Source: a virus
Reading direction: 5' to 3' (one strand)
Length of the DNA: 20,148 nucleotides
Virus record (IMG/VR): IMGVR_UViG_3300028920_000618
Span: 1-20,148 of that record
Shown: piece by piece, positions 14,706 through 19,896 of the stretch
How positions within the stretch are numbered: the stretch's first letter is position 1
Layout of the letters: each line of letters starts with the position of its first letter
Notes under the pieces: model-generated
What the model saw: the letters and a program-made list of their open reading frames with translations, nothing else
Database searches by the model: none
Told to the model about the DNA's origin: nothing
Position numbers and translations under genes: made by a program

Positions 14706-15329
14706 ATGATAGATATATTTAATCAAATCACAATGTCAGATCAAGATCTGTCTACATGTAGAATATTTGCTGAAAATATAGACATAGAAAACTATCAAAA
14801 AAGAAACCAATACAACGAAGAAAACGTAAGGTATCAACACTTCGTGGGGAAAGTAGGAGAGTTTCTGGTAAGACGTAAGCTAGATAGATATATAACACTT
14901 AGCGATCCAGACTGCGAGATATACGACAAAGACAGAAAGACATGGGACTCAGATCTTAGGGGTGGAAACATATGTATACAAGTCAAGACAATAGATTGGG
15001 ACAGATACTCAGAAAACAAATGGGAACCATCATGGGTTATCCAAAAACAAGAAATAGGTTCTCATTATGGTATGGATAAAGAAATATATGACAACACAAC
15101 CGATGAAAGAAAAATGATCGCATTTGTTTGGATTCGTAAATACAATGGCATACAAGGAAAGATAAAGAGTCTTATACCAATACCATTTCTACATAAATAC
15201 AATCTACTAAAAGATCCTTTCATCAAAAGAATGATTGGAATAAAAGAGGCTGTATACTACAAAGATCTTCTTAGCAATGGATTAATAGAGAACATAGGTG
15301 ACTATGCAAAAGAAATTCAAAAGAGTTAG
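14706..15329 (+). CDS. Restriction-endonuclease-like PD-(D/E)XK protein
   Basis: This 207-residue protein has the layout of type II restriction-like nucleases: a GKVGEFLVRRKL helix at 48-59 with E52, then D81-S-D83 and, after a beta turn, I91-Q92-V93-K94, the D-xn-(E/Q)-x-K core. W and R rich strands follow. I choose ATG 14706 with AGGA five bases before it over in-frame ATG 14688. Its 3' end overlaps the adenine methyltransferase by 26 bases, the typical order and coupling of a restriction-modification pair. The nuclease call rests on the motif, and a specificity cannot be read. Gln in place of Glu at the third position is tolerated in several families. Confidence 0.65.
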   Translation: MIDIFNQITMSDQDLSTCRIFAENIDIENYQKRNQYNEENVRYQHFVGKVGEFLVRRKLDRYITLSDPDCEIYDKDRKTWDSDLRGGNICIQVKTIDWDRYSENKWEPSWVIQKQEIGSHYGMDKEIYDNTTDERKMIAFVWIRKYNGIQGKIKSLIPIPFLHKYNLLKDPFIKRMIGIKEAVYYKDLLSNGLIENIGDYAKEIQKS

Positions 15330-16206
15330 AAGTCCTTTCCGTTATCCTGGGGCAAAGACTAGAATCTTAGATAAGATCATAGGTAGCATGGAACACCATC
15401 TACAGTCTACAGAATCATTTGTTGATGTGTTTGTTGGTGGCGGTTCTGTTTCGCTACAGGTAGCATCAATGTTTCCAAGCATAAAAGAAATGTATCTAAA
15501 CGATCTTGATATTGGAATACATTGTTTTTGGGAGTGTCTTTCAAAACCAAAGCTCATGAAGCAGCTTTGTTCTATAATAGAAAAGACAGATGCTAGTCTT
15601 GATGCTTTTTTATCTGTAAAGAACTCAGATAATAAAAAATCATCGTGTGTTACAAATGCATTCAATGCTATATTCCTTAATAGAACAACCTTCTCTGGCA
15701 TTATGGATGCTGGTCCAATAGGAGGCATGAAACAACAGAGCAAGTGGGACGTTGGTTGTAGATATAATCAGAAAGCATTAGTTGGTTTGATTGAAAAAAT
15801 AAATTCAGAAGTTGGACCATCTATCAATAGTATGAACATGCACTTCTCCGATCTTATTGACACCCTAGACGATGGCGAAAGAGTATTCTATTTTGATCCA
15901 CCATACTATCACAAAGGCAATGATCTTTACAGAGTAAAAATGTCAATCGATGATCATGTTCTTTTGTCAAGCATGGTTAGAGATATGAAGTCTCCATGGG
16001 TTATGAGTTACGACTACTGTGATGAGATTATAGAAATGTATGAATGGGCTAGTATTAATACAATAGATATGAGAACATCTATCAATGGCAAGAAAGACAA
16101 CTGGACAGAGAAGAAAGAATTAATCATAACAAAAAAAGAAAAAAAAATAAAAAGTGTTGACTTTGAACAAAAGTCGGCTATCATACAACAGAAGGAAAAA
16201 TTATGA
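15304..16206 (+). CDS. D12-class DNA adenine-N6 methyltransferase (Dam-like)
   Basis: This 300-residue enzyme shows all D12-class motifs: SPFRYPGAKTRI at 10-21, the SAM-binding FVDVFVGGGSVSL at 39-51, LNRTTFSGI at 125-133, and the catalytic FDPPYY at 197-202. It transfers methyl from SAM to adenine N6; the class commonly targets GATC, a site present in this window. ATG 15304 has AGG five bases before it and is preferred over GTG 15298. It follows, overlapping by 26 bases, a PD-(D/E)XK protein. It could therefore be the modification half of a restriction-modification pair or protect phage DNA from host enzymes. The tail is lysine-rich. Confidence 0.92.
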   Translation: MQKKFKRVRSPFRYPGAKTRILDKIIGSMEHHLQSTESFVDVFVGGGSVSLQVASMFPSIKEMYLNDLDIGIHCFWECLSKPKLMKQLCSIIEKTDASLDAFLSVKNSDNKKSSCVTNAFNAIFLNRTTFSGIMDAGPIGGMKQQSKWDVGCRYNQKALVGLIEKINSEVGPSINSMNMHFSDLIDTLDDGERVFYFDPPYYHKGNDLYRVKMSIDDHVLLSSMVRDMKSPWVMSYDYCDEIIEMYEWASINTIDMRTSINGKKDNWTEKKELIITKKEKKIKSVDFEQKSAIIQQKEKL

Positions 16207-16225
16207 GACGATTTAGAACATTATC

Positions 16226-16377
16226 TGCTGATACCATGAAACCCAGTTATATACTGGGCCAGCAACCACTCCATCGTTGTAATCCAGCGTCATGGGTGAT
16301 TGAAGGTACAAGCGGGTAGTGGTCTAAAGTACCGAACTTTAAAGGGCCACTCCCAAAAAGAGTGGCTCTTTTTTTTT
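16226..16377 (+). promoter_or_regulatory. Attenuator or riboswitch-like leader with alternative pairings
   Basis: The 5' part folds as TGCTG/CAGCA (16226-16230, 16260-16264) enclosing CCCAGT/ACTGGG (16242-16247, 16253-16258). Segment 1, ACCACT (16265-16270), can pair with segment 2, AGTGGT (16318-16323). Segment 2, as AGTGGTC, can instead pair with segment 3, GGCCACT (16345-16351), and segment 3 pairs with segment 4 in the terminator. This 1-2, 2-3, 3-4 logic is that of transcription attenuators. A small TAAAGT/ACTTTA hairpin lies at 16325-16341. The class and the signal are unknown. Confidence 0.55.
16343..16377 (+). terminator. Intrinsic terminator with T9 tract
   Basis: AGGGCCACTC and GAGTGGCTCT form a 10-bp stem (one G-T) around a 7-base loop, followed directly by a run of T (16369-16377). 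It precedes a gene on the same strand by about 13 bases, so it can act as a conditional terminator. Confidence 0.85.
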
Positions 16378-16389
16378 GGACTAAACTTG

Positions 16390-16587
16390 ATGGATAAATT
16401 GGTGAGGTTTTTTGATGAACTATGCAGTAAACGGGACCATAAGCTTGCTAGGAAGGCTAAGCTATTTGCCAAAGCCTACCGAGATAAGAAGTCTCGTGAC
16501 CGCCAAGAGGAAATCAAGAGAGAAAGGATGCAGTTCTGGTGCATCACAAGTGAAGAAGAATACCAGAAGCGGTTTGGAAACCGATAA
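16390..16587 (+). CDS. Small highly charged hypothetical protein
   Basis: The 65-residue product is very basic and helical (KRDHKLARKAKLFAKAYRDK, then SRDRQEEIKRERMQFW), suggesting nucleic-acid or ribosome binding. I do not recognise it. A longer frame from 16300 would be read through the terminator hairpin, so ATG 16390 is preferred. There is no good Shine-Dalgarno; GTG at 16402 is an alternative start. Its expression should depend on read-through of the leader terminator. It is the last protein gene before the tRNA array. Confidence 0.55.
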   Translation: MDKLVRFFDELCSKRDHKLARKAKLFAKAYRDKKSRDRQEEIKRERMQFWCITSEEEYQKRFGNR

Positions 16588-16635
16588 CATATAGTTTCGT
16601 AACGATTTGATCTTTGACAATCTGTGTCTTTTTTT

Positions 16636-16721
16636 GGGTAGGCTTCCGAGTTGGAGAACGGAACCAGTCTGTAAAACTGGTGGCTATGCCTGAGTGAGTT
16701 CGATTCTCACCCTGCCCACCA
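16636..16721 (+). tRNA. tRNA-Tyr(GUA)
   Basis: Acceptor GGGTAGG/CCTGCCC, anticodon stem CCAGT/ACTGG with loop CTGTAAA (anticodon GTA), the long variable arm usual for bacterial Tyr tRNA, T-loop TTCGATT, A73 and encoded CCA. Confidence 0.95.
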
Positions 16722-16728
16722 TATACTT

Positions 16729-16804
16729 GTGGCGTTAGGCGAATGGTTAAGCCGCTGCCCTTTCAAGGCAGAAATTGCAGGTTCAAATCCTGTACGCCAT
16801 ACCA
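16729..16804 (+). tRNA. tRNA-Glu(UUC)
   Basis: Acceptor GTGGCGT/ACGCCAT with G1-U72, anticodon stem CTGCC/GGCAG, loop CTTTCAA (TTC), T-stem GCAGG/CCTGT, A73 and CCA encoded. Confidence 0.95.
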
Positions 16805-16805
16805 T

Positions 16806-16885
16806 CGAGTAGTTGGGGAGTCTGGTCACCCCGCCTGATTTGGGATCAGGAGAACTCGCAGGTTCAAATCCTGCCTACTCGACCA
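16806..16885 (+). tRNA. tRNA-Pro(UGG)
   Basis: Acceptor CGAGTAG/CTACTCG, D-stem GGGG/CCCC, anticodon stem CCTGA/TCAGG, loop TTTGGGA (TGG), T-stem GCAGG/CCTGC, A73 and CCA. The variable loop has seven bases, slightly long. Confidence 0.95.
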
Positions 16886-16890
16886 TTTAT

Positions 16891-16964
16891 GCGGGTATCG
16901 TATAGTGATAATACCCTAGCCTTCCAAGCTAGTGACGAGAGTTTGATTCTCTCTACCCGCTCCA
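16891..16964 (+). tRNA. tRNA-Gly(UCC)
   Basis: Acceptor GCGGGTA/TACCCGC, anticodon stem CTAGC/GCTAG, loop CTTCCAA (TCC), T73 (the Gly discriminator in bacteria) and encoded CCA. Confidence 0.95.
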
Positions 16965-16969
16965 TACAC

Positions 16970-17011
16970 GTCCCACTCTCTGAGTATTCGGGGGTTCATA
17001 GTGGGGCACCA
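16970..17011 (+). other. tRNA-like minihelix (possible tRNA remnant)
   Basis: GTCCCACT (16970-16977) and AGTGGGGC (17000-17007) pair as 8 bp with one G-T, followed by ACCA exactly as at a tRNA 3' end. Only 22 bases lie between, with no D or anticodon arm. It fills the gap between the Gly and Asp tRNAs. It may be a deletion remnant or a small acceptor-like RNA. Confidence 0.4.
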
Positions 17012-17012
17012 C

Positions 17013-17090
17013 GGTCCCATAGTGTAGTCTGGCCTAGCACACTAGATTGTCGATCTAGTAGCGGGGATTCAAATTCCCCTGGGACCGCCA
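17013..17090 (+). tRNA. tRNA-Asp(GUC)
   Basis: Acceptor GGTCCCA/TGGGACC, anticodon stem CTAGA/TCTAG, loop TTGTCGA (GTC), T-stem GGGGA/TCCCC, G73 (Asp discriminator) and CCA. Confidence 0.95.
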
Positions 17091-17097
17091 TTTACAT

Positions 17098-17175
17098 GGA
17101 CAGGTAATGCTAACTGGCAAAGCTCAAACTTTCAAAAAGTTTGGTTTGGGAGTTCGACTCTCCCCCTGTCTACCA
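17098..17175 (+). tRNA. tRNA with Leu anticodon (CAA) but short variable loop
   Basis: Acceptor GGACAGG/CCTGTCT with G1-U72, anticodon stem AAACT/AGTTT, loop TTCAAAA (CAA), variable loop only GGTTT, T-stem GGGAG/CTCCC, A73 and CCA. Bacterial Leu tRNAs normally have a long variable arm, so charging identity is uncertain. Confidence 0.8.
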
Positions 17176-17215
17176 TATAATCCAATGATAACAAGGTAGG
17201 TTATCTGAAAACATA

Positions 17216-17243
17216 TTGACAATATATCATATATCATTATCAT
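17216..17243 (+). promoter_or_regulatory. Promoter of the first HNH gene
   Basis: TTGACA (17216-17221), 16 bases, TATCAT (17238-17243). The ATG at 17251 is only seven bases past the -10 box, so the message may be leaderless. Confidence 0.6.
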
Positions 17244-17250
17244 GTATATT

Positions 17251-17673
17251 ATGAAACAAATAAAGATTCTTAATAGGTATGACAACAATAGTGATGGTTA
17301 TGATGGATATATACGTGTTTGGCTATCAGACGGAAGGGTCATTGGCGAACATCGTTTCATTATGGAACAAAAAATAGGAAGAAAGTTACAACCAAACGAA
17401 ATAGTACATCACAAAGATGGAAACAAAAAAAATAATCATATAGACAACCTAAGCATAGAAACAAGATCTTTCCATTCTGCATCTCATCAAGAACCAGGAG
17501 AGATGATTTCATTGCTTTGTGATTATTGCAATAAGCCATTTACACGAGAAATGTATCGCATTAGAACAAAAAGAAAACATGGACAGAAGTTTTTTTATTG
17601 TAGTAGATCGTGTGGTACAAAACATCAATTCAAAATAAGGAACGATAGCTTAAAAGGTAAAGTGCTAGACTGA
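17251..17673 (+). CDS. HNH homing endonuclease with C-terminal zinc finger
   Basis: This 140-residue protein has an HNH_3-type nuclease core: H34 (GEHRFIME), then EIVHHKDGNKKNN at 50-62 with H53/H54, and N66. Four cysteines follow, C90-x2-C93 and C117-x3-C121, as a zinc finger. Such enzymes nick or cut near their own insertion site and spread by copying into empty alleles. I choose ATG 17251 rather than ATG 17242, which overlaps the -10 box. The last 11 codons and the TGA stop lie inside the Phe tRNA gene (35-base overlap), so its C-terminus is encoded by the D-arm and anticodon stem. It interrupts the tRNA array and is free-standing, not in an intron. Confidence 0.85.
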   Translation: MKQIKILNRYDNNSDGYDGYIRVWLSDGRVIGEHRFIMEQKIGRKLQPNEIVHHKDGNKKNNHIDNLSIETRSFHSASHQEPGEMISLLCDYCNKPFTREMYRIRTKRKHGQKFFYCSRSCGTKHQFKIRNDSLKGKVLD

Positions 17674-17713
17674 AGATCTGGTGTCCTCCGTTCAATTCGG
17701 GGTCGTTCCACCA
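17639..17713 (+). tRNA. tRNA-Phe(GAA)
   Basis: Acceptor GGAACGA/TCGTTCC, anticodon stem CTAGA/TCTGG, loop CTGAAGA (GAA), T-loop TTCAATT, A73 and CCA. Its first 35 bases are also the 3' end of the HNH gene. Confidence 0.93.
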
Positions 17714-17714
17714 T

Positions 17715-17788
17715 GCCGCCATACTTCAATGGTAGAAGAATAGTTTTGTAAACTATCAATCTCAGTTCGATTCTGAGTGGTGGCTCCA
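17715..17788 (+). tRNA. tRNA-Thr(UGU)
   Basis: Acceptor GCCGCCA/TGGTGGC, anticodon stem ATAGT/ACTAT, loop TTTGTAA (TGT), T-loop TTCGATT, T73 and CCA. Confidence 0.94.
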
Positions 17789-17795
17789 TTTATTT

Positions 17796-17873
17796 GGTAG
17801 GGTAGGCAAATTGGTGAAGCCGCTTGTCTTATAAACAAGTGATGTGCGAGTTCAATCCTCGCCCCTACTACCA
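17796..17873 (+). tRNA. tRNA-Ile(UAU)
   Basis: Acceptor GGTAGGG/CCCTACT with G1-U72, anticodon stem CTTGT/ACAAG, loop CTTATAA (TAT), T-stem GCGAG/CTCGC, A73 and CCA. Most bacteria read AUA with a modified CAU anticodon, so a UAU version is a phage-supplied alternative. Confidence 0.93.
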
Positions 17874-17874
17874 T

Positions 17875-17949
17875 GCCCTCGTAGTGTAGTAGATAGCACG
17901 ATTGACTACGGATCAATTAGCAAGGGTGCAAATCCTTTCGAGGGTACCA
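17875..17949 (+). tRNA. tRNA-Arg(ACG)
   Basis: Acceptor GCCCTCG/CGAGGGT with G1-U72, anticodon stem ATTGA/TCAAT, loop CTACGGA (ACG), T-loop TGCAAAT instead of TTC, A73 and CCA. A34 would need deamination to inosine by host TadA to read all CGN codons. Confidence 0.93.
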
Positions 17950-17953
17950 CATA

Positions 17954-18007
17954 TAAGTATATATGTCCACATTAATAAACGACATATATATCTCGTTTGA
18001 CATATAT
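17954..18007. repeat. AT-rich inverted repeat between Arg and Val tRNAs
   Basis: TATATATGTC and GACATATATA form a perfect 10-base inverted repeat around a 13-base loop, and a third GACATATATA copy lies immediately before the Val tRNA, overlapping its 5' flank. It may be a processing hairpin or a remnant of insertion. Confidence 0.45.
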
Positions 18008-18084
18008 AGTCCCATCGCTTAGCTGGCAAAAGCATCTGGTTTACACCCAGAAGATCCTCCGTTCGAGTCGGAGTGGGACTACCA
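18008..18084 (+). tRNA. tRNA-Val(UAC)
   Basis: Acceptor AGTCCCA/TGGGACT, anticodon stem TCTGG/CCAGA, loop TTTACAC (TAC), T-stem CTCCG/CGGAG, A73 and CCA. Confidence 0.94.
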
Positions 18085-18085
18085 T

Positions 18086-18171
18086 GCACCCTTCACACAA
18101 TGGTAGTGTACCAGATTTTTAATCTGGCGAGAGCAATCTCATTGGAGGTTCAATTCCTCCAGGGTGTACCA
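18086..18171 (+). tRNA. tRNA-Lys(UUU) with a long variable arm
   Basis: Acceptor GCACCCT/AGGGTGT with G1-U72, D-stem ACAC/GTGT, anticodon stem CCAGA/TCTGG, loop TTTTTAA (TTT), then a 16-base variable arm with stem GAGA/TCTC and GCAA tetraloop, T-stem GGAGG/CCTCC, A73 and CCA. Lys tRNAs normally have a short variable loop; a long arm is expected only in Leu, Ser and Tyr tRNAs. Confidence 0.85.
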
Positions 18172-18178
18172 TTTATTT

Positions 18179-18253
18179 GCTGCTATGGTGTAACAGTCAG
18201 CACGTGACCCTGATAAGGTTAAAGTCTTGGTGCAATTCCAGGTAGCAGTACCA
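18179..18253 (+). tRNA. tRNA-Ile(GAU)
   Basis: Acceptor GCTGCTA/TAGCAGT with G1-U72, anticodon stem TGACC/GGTTA, loop CTGATAA (GAT), T-loop TGCAATT, A73 and CCA. Confidence 0.93.
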
Positions 18254-18254
18254 T

Positions 18255-18329
18255 GGGGACGTAGTTCAGTGGTAGAACACCTGAATCATAATCAGGAAGT
18301 CGTAGGATCGTAACCTACCGTCCCTACCA
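18255..18329 (+). tRNA. tRNA-Met(CAU), elongator or Ile2 type
   Basis: Acceptor GGGGACG/CGTCCCT with G1-U72, anticodon stem CCTGA/TCAGG, loop ATCATAA (CAT), T-loop ATCGTAA, A73 and CCA. CAT could also be Ile after lysidine modification; with a separate Ile(UAU) present, Met is more likely. Confidence 0.9.
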
Positions 18330-18338
18330 TACCAATAT

Positions 18339-18429
18339 CGAAGGGTGTCAGAGAGGCTTATCGAGCACGGTTGCTAACCGTGTGGACCTTAATAGGGTTC
18401 CATGGGTTCAAATCCCATCCCTTCGGCCA
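18339..18429 (+). tRNA. tRNA-Ser(GCU)
   Basis: Acceptor CGAAGGG/CCCTTCG, anticodon stem with loop TTGCTAA (GCT), long variable arm as usual for Ser, T-stem ATGGG/CCCAT, G73 and CCA. Confidence 0.94.
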
Positions 18430-18434
18430 TATAT

Positions 18435-18511
18435 AGTCTCGTAGTTCAATTGGCTAGAGCATCAGGTTTTGATCCTGAAAGTTTGAGGTTCGACTCCTCA
18501 CGAGACTGCCA
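18435..18511 (+). tRNA. tRNA-Gln(UUG)
   Basis: Acceptor AGTCTCG/CGAGACT, anticodon stem TCAGG/CCTGA, loop TTTTGAT (TTG), T-stem TGAGG/CCTCA, G73 and CCA. Confidence 0.94.
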
Positions 18512-18512
18512 T

Positions 18513-18586
18513 AACCCTGTGGTGAAGAGGTATCACGTCTGGTTCTGGTCCAGAAGTCCTGGGTTCAATTCCTGGCAGGGTTGCCA
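18513..18586 (+). tRNA. tRNA-Gln(CUG)
   Basis: Acceptor AACCCTG/CAGGGTT, anticodon stem TCTGG/CCAGA, loop TTCTGGT (CTG), T-loop TTCAATT, G73 and CCA. It follows Gln(UUG) by one base. Confidence 0.94.
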
Positions 18587-18604
18587 CCGCTTTTTAAAAA
18601 CGTC

Positions 18605-18632
18605 TTGCACCTTTATAAAATATCATTATAAT
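18605..18632 (+). promoter_or_regulatory. Promoter of the second HNH gene
   Basis: TTGCAC (18605-18610), 16 bases, TATAAT (18627-18632). Unlike the other two inserted genes this one has a leader with AGGAGG. Confidence 0.6.
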
Positions 18633-18657
18633 CTCTTTGTATAATATAGGAGGTTAT

Positions 18658-19161
18658 ATGCAAAACAAATTACAGAAGGTGATTATATATGCAAAAAACA
18701 AAGGAATGAGAGTAGAACCTGATGGAACAATAATCGGAATGAAAAACAAACCAATTAAAGGAACGATAGATCATAGGGGATACATTAAGGTATGCGTTAA
18801 GTTTCACAAAAAAGATATCCCTGTTTATATTCATAGATTACAAGCATATCAGAAATTCGGAGATAAGATTTTTGAAGATGGTATGCAGGTAAGACATCTT
18901 AATGGTGACAGCCAAGACAACAGTTGGAGTAATATAGCAATAGGAACAATGCAACAAAATCACATGGACAAAAAACCAATGACAAGATTAAATGCAGCGA
19001 GAAAGGCTGCTTTAGCACAGAGAAAATACACAAACAATCAGGTGGAAGAGATTAGATCAAGAAAAAAGAGCGGTGAATCTTTGAATTCTTTGGCAAGATC
19101 TTTTAACACAACAAAAGGTCATATATCACAAATAGTTAACAAAGTTATATACAACTATTAA
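18658..19161 (+). CDS. HNH homing endonuclease with C-terminal helix-turn-helix
   Basis: This 167-residue protein has an HNH core: H59 (VYIHRLQAYQKFG), VRHLNGD at 78-84 with H80 and N82, N92 and H102 in the following MQQNHMDK. The C-terminal 50 residues (NNQVEEIRSRKKSGESL, then a helix-turn-helix NSLARSFNTTKGHISQIV) recognise DNA. I choose ATG 18658, four bases after AGGAGG; the frame from 18637 would start within the promoter spacing. It fills the gap between Gln(CUG) and Ser(UGA) and ends three bases before the Ser tRNA. It is probably mobile by homing and interrupts no gene. Confidence 0.88.
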   Translation: MQNKLQKVIIYAKNKGMRVEPDGTIIGMKNKPIKGTIDHRGYIKVCVKFHKKDIPVYIHRLQAYQKFGDKIFEDGMQVRHLNGDSQDNSWSNIAIGTMQQNHMDKKPMTRLNAARKAALAQRKYTNNQVEEIRSRKKSGESLNSLARSFNTTKGHISQIVNKVIYNY

Positions 19162-19164
19162 TAC

Positions 19165-19258
19165 AGAGGAGTTGACCCCAGTAGGTGCGGGAACTGGTTT
19201 TGAAAACCAGGGGATTGTGAAAGCAGTCTTGGGGGTTCGAGTCCCCCCTCCTCTGCCA
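19165..19258 (+). tRNA. tRNA-Ser(UGA)
   Basis: Acceptor AGAGGAG/CTCCTCT, anticodon stem CTGGT/ACCAG, loop TTTGAAA (TGA), long variable arm, T-stem GGGGG/CCCCC, G73 and CCA. Confidence 0.94.
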
Positions 19259-19277
19259 CAAAAACCATACCATTTTT

Positions 19278-19353
19278 GGGTCCATAACTCAATTGGCAGA
19301 GTACCTGGTTCTTACCCAGGAAGTTGGGGGATCGTTGCCCTCTGGACCCACCA
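19278..19353 (+). tRNA. tRNA-Lys(CUU)
   Basis: Acceptor GGGTCCA/TGGACCC, anticodon stem CCTGG/CCAGG, loop TTCTTAC (CTT), T-loop ATCGTTG, A73 and CCA. It has the normal short variable loop, unlike the Lys(UUU) gene upstream. Confidence 0.93.
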
Positions 19354-19358
19354 AATAA

Positions 19359-19487
19359 CTGGCAATATGTTACCACTTAACCCCAAAAAAGGTTACTAAC
19401 TCGCAACATATTACCTCTTATAATGTGCATTTCTAGGCAACTTACAACCCTTAATGCATGATAATGTGTACATTAAGGCAACTTACA
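19359..19487. repeat. Intergenic direct-repeat block between Lys and Leu tRNAs
   Basis: Two repeat families. A 27-base unit at 19420-19446 and 19461-19487 shares ATAATGTG and AGGCAACTTACA (22 of 27 bases equal, 41-base period). A 22-24 base unit at 19359-19380 and 19399-19422 shares GCAAYATRTTACC and CTTA. No gene or tRNA was found in this 163-base gap. Confidence 0.6.
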
Positions 19488-19516
19488 GTTCGTAAGGAAT
19501 GAATAGTCATACATAT

Positions 19517-19593
19517 GGTGCGGTGGGCTAATTGGCAAAGCCATGTGATTTAAGCTCACATGAATGGGGATTCGACTTCCTCCCGCACTACCA
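19517..19593 (+). tRNA. tRNA with Leu anticodon (UAA) but short variable loop
   Basis: Acceptor GGTGCGG/CCGCACT with G1-U72, D-stem GGC/GCC, anticodon stem TGTGA/TCACA, loop TTTAAGC (TAA), variable loop TGAAT only, T-loop TTCGACT, A73 and CCA. It resembles the CAA tRNA at 17098 in its D-loop and T-loop, so the two may be paralogues. Confidence 0.82.
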
Positions 19594-19600
19594 AAAATTC

Positions 19601-19628
19601 TTGACCATAAGATTATTTATGGTATCAT
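19601..19628 (+). promoter_or_regulatory. Promoter of the third inserted gene
   Basis: TTGACC (19601-19606), 16 bases, TATCAT (19623-19628). The ATG at 19639 lies ten bases beyond, so the message would have almost no leader, as for the first HNH gene. Confidence 0.6.
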
Positions 19629-19638
19629 AAAATATATT

Positions 19639-19896
19639 ATGCTTTCTATCAGAATCAAAAAGACATGTGAAAGATGTGGTAAAAAATATAATGATGTTGA
19701 ATCACACATAAACAGAAGAAAGTATTGCGGTGTAAAGTGTAGCCGACTTGCCTCAAGAAAATGTAAACACCCAACCAAAAGGGAGTTACTTGCACTGCTC
19801 AAGAACAATAGCTTTTGTGCCATTGGTAGACTGTTCAATGTCTCAGACAATGCAGTCAGGAAGTGGGCAAAGCAATACAATATCATACCCCAATAA
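19639..19896 (+). CDS. Zinc-finger/HTH protein, probable remnant of a homing endonuclease
   Basis: The 85-residue product has C10-x2-C13 and C30-x3-C34, a zinc finger like that of the first HNH gene, and a C-terminal helix-turn-helix (PTKRELLALLKNNSF, then IGRLFNVSDNAVRKWAKQYNI) common at the end of HNH homing enzymes. No H-N-H catalytic motif is present, so it is either the DNA-binding part left after deletion or a repressor-like protein. I choose ATG 19639; the longer frame begins inside the Leu tRNA. Its last codons and TAA lie in the first ten bases of the Arg(CCU) tRNA, the same arrangement as the first HNH gene. Confidence 0.75.
   Translation: MLSIRIKKTCERCGKKYNDVESHINRRKYCGVKCSRLASRKCKHPTKRELLALLKNNSFCAIGRLFNVSDNAVRKWAKQYNIIPQ

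Noticed and set aside
16412-16594. Alternative frame overlapping the small basic gene
   Set aside because: Its composition is less protein-like than the 16390 frame and it has no better start signal.
16614-16641. TTGACA as a promoter for the tRNA array
   Set aside because: No -10 box is found at 15-18 bases; that position falls in a T-run and the Tyr tRNA start.
16775-17107. 110-codon plus-strand frame
   Set aside because: It crosses several tRNA genes and has no coding character.
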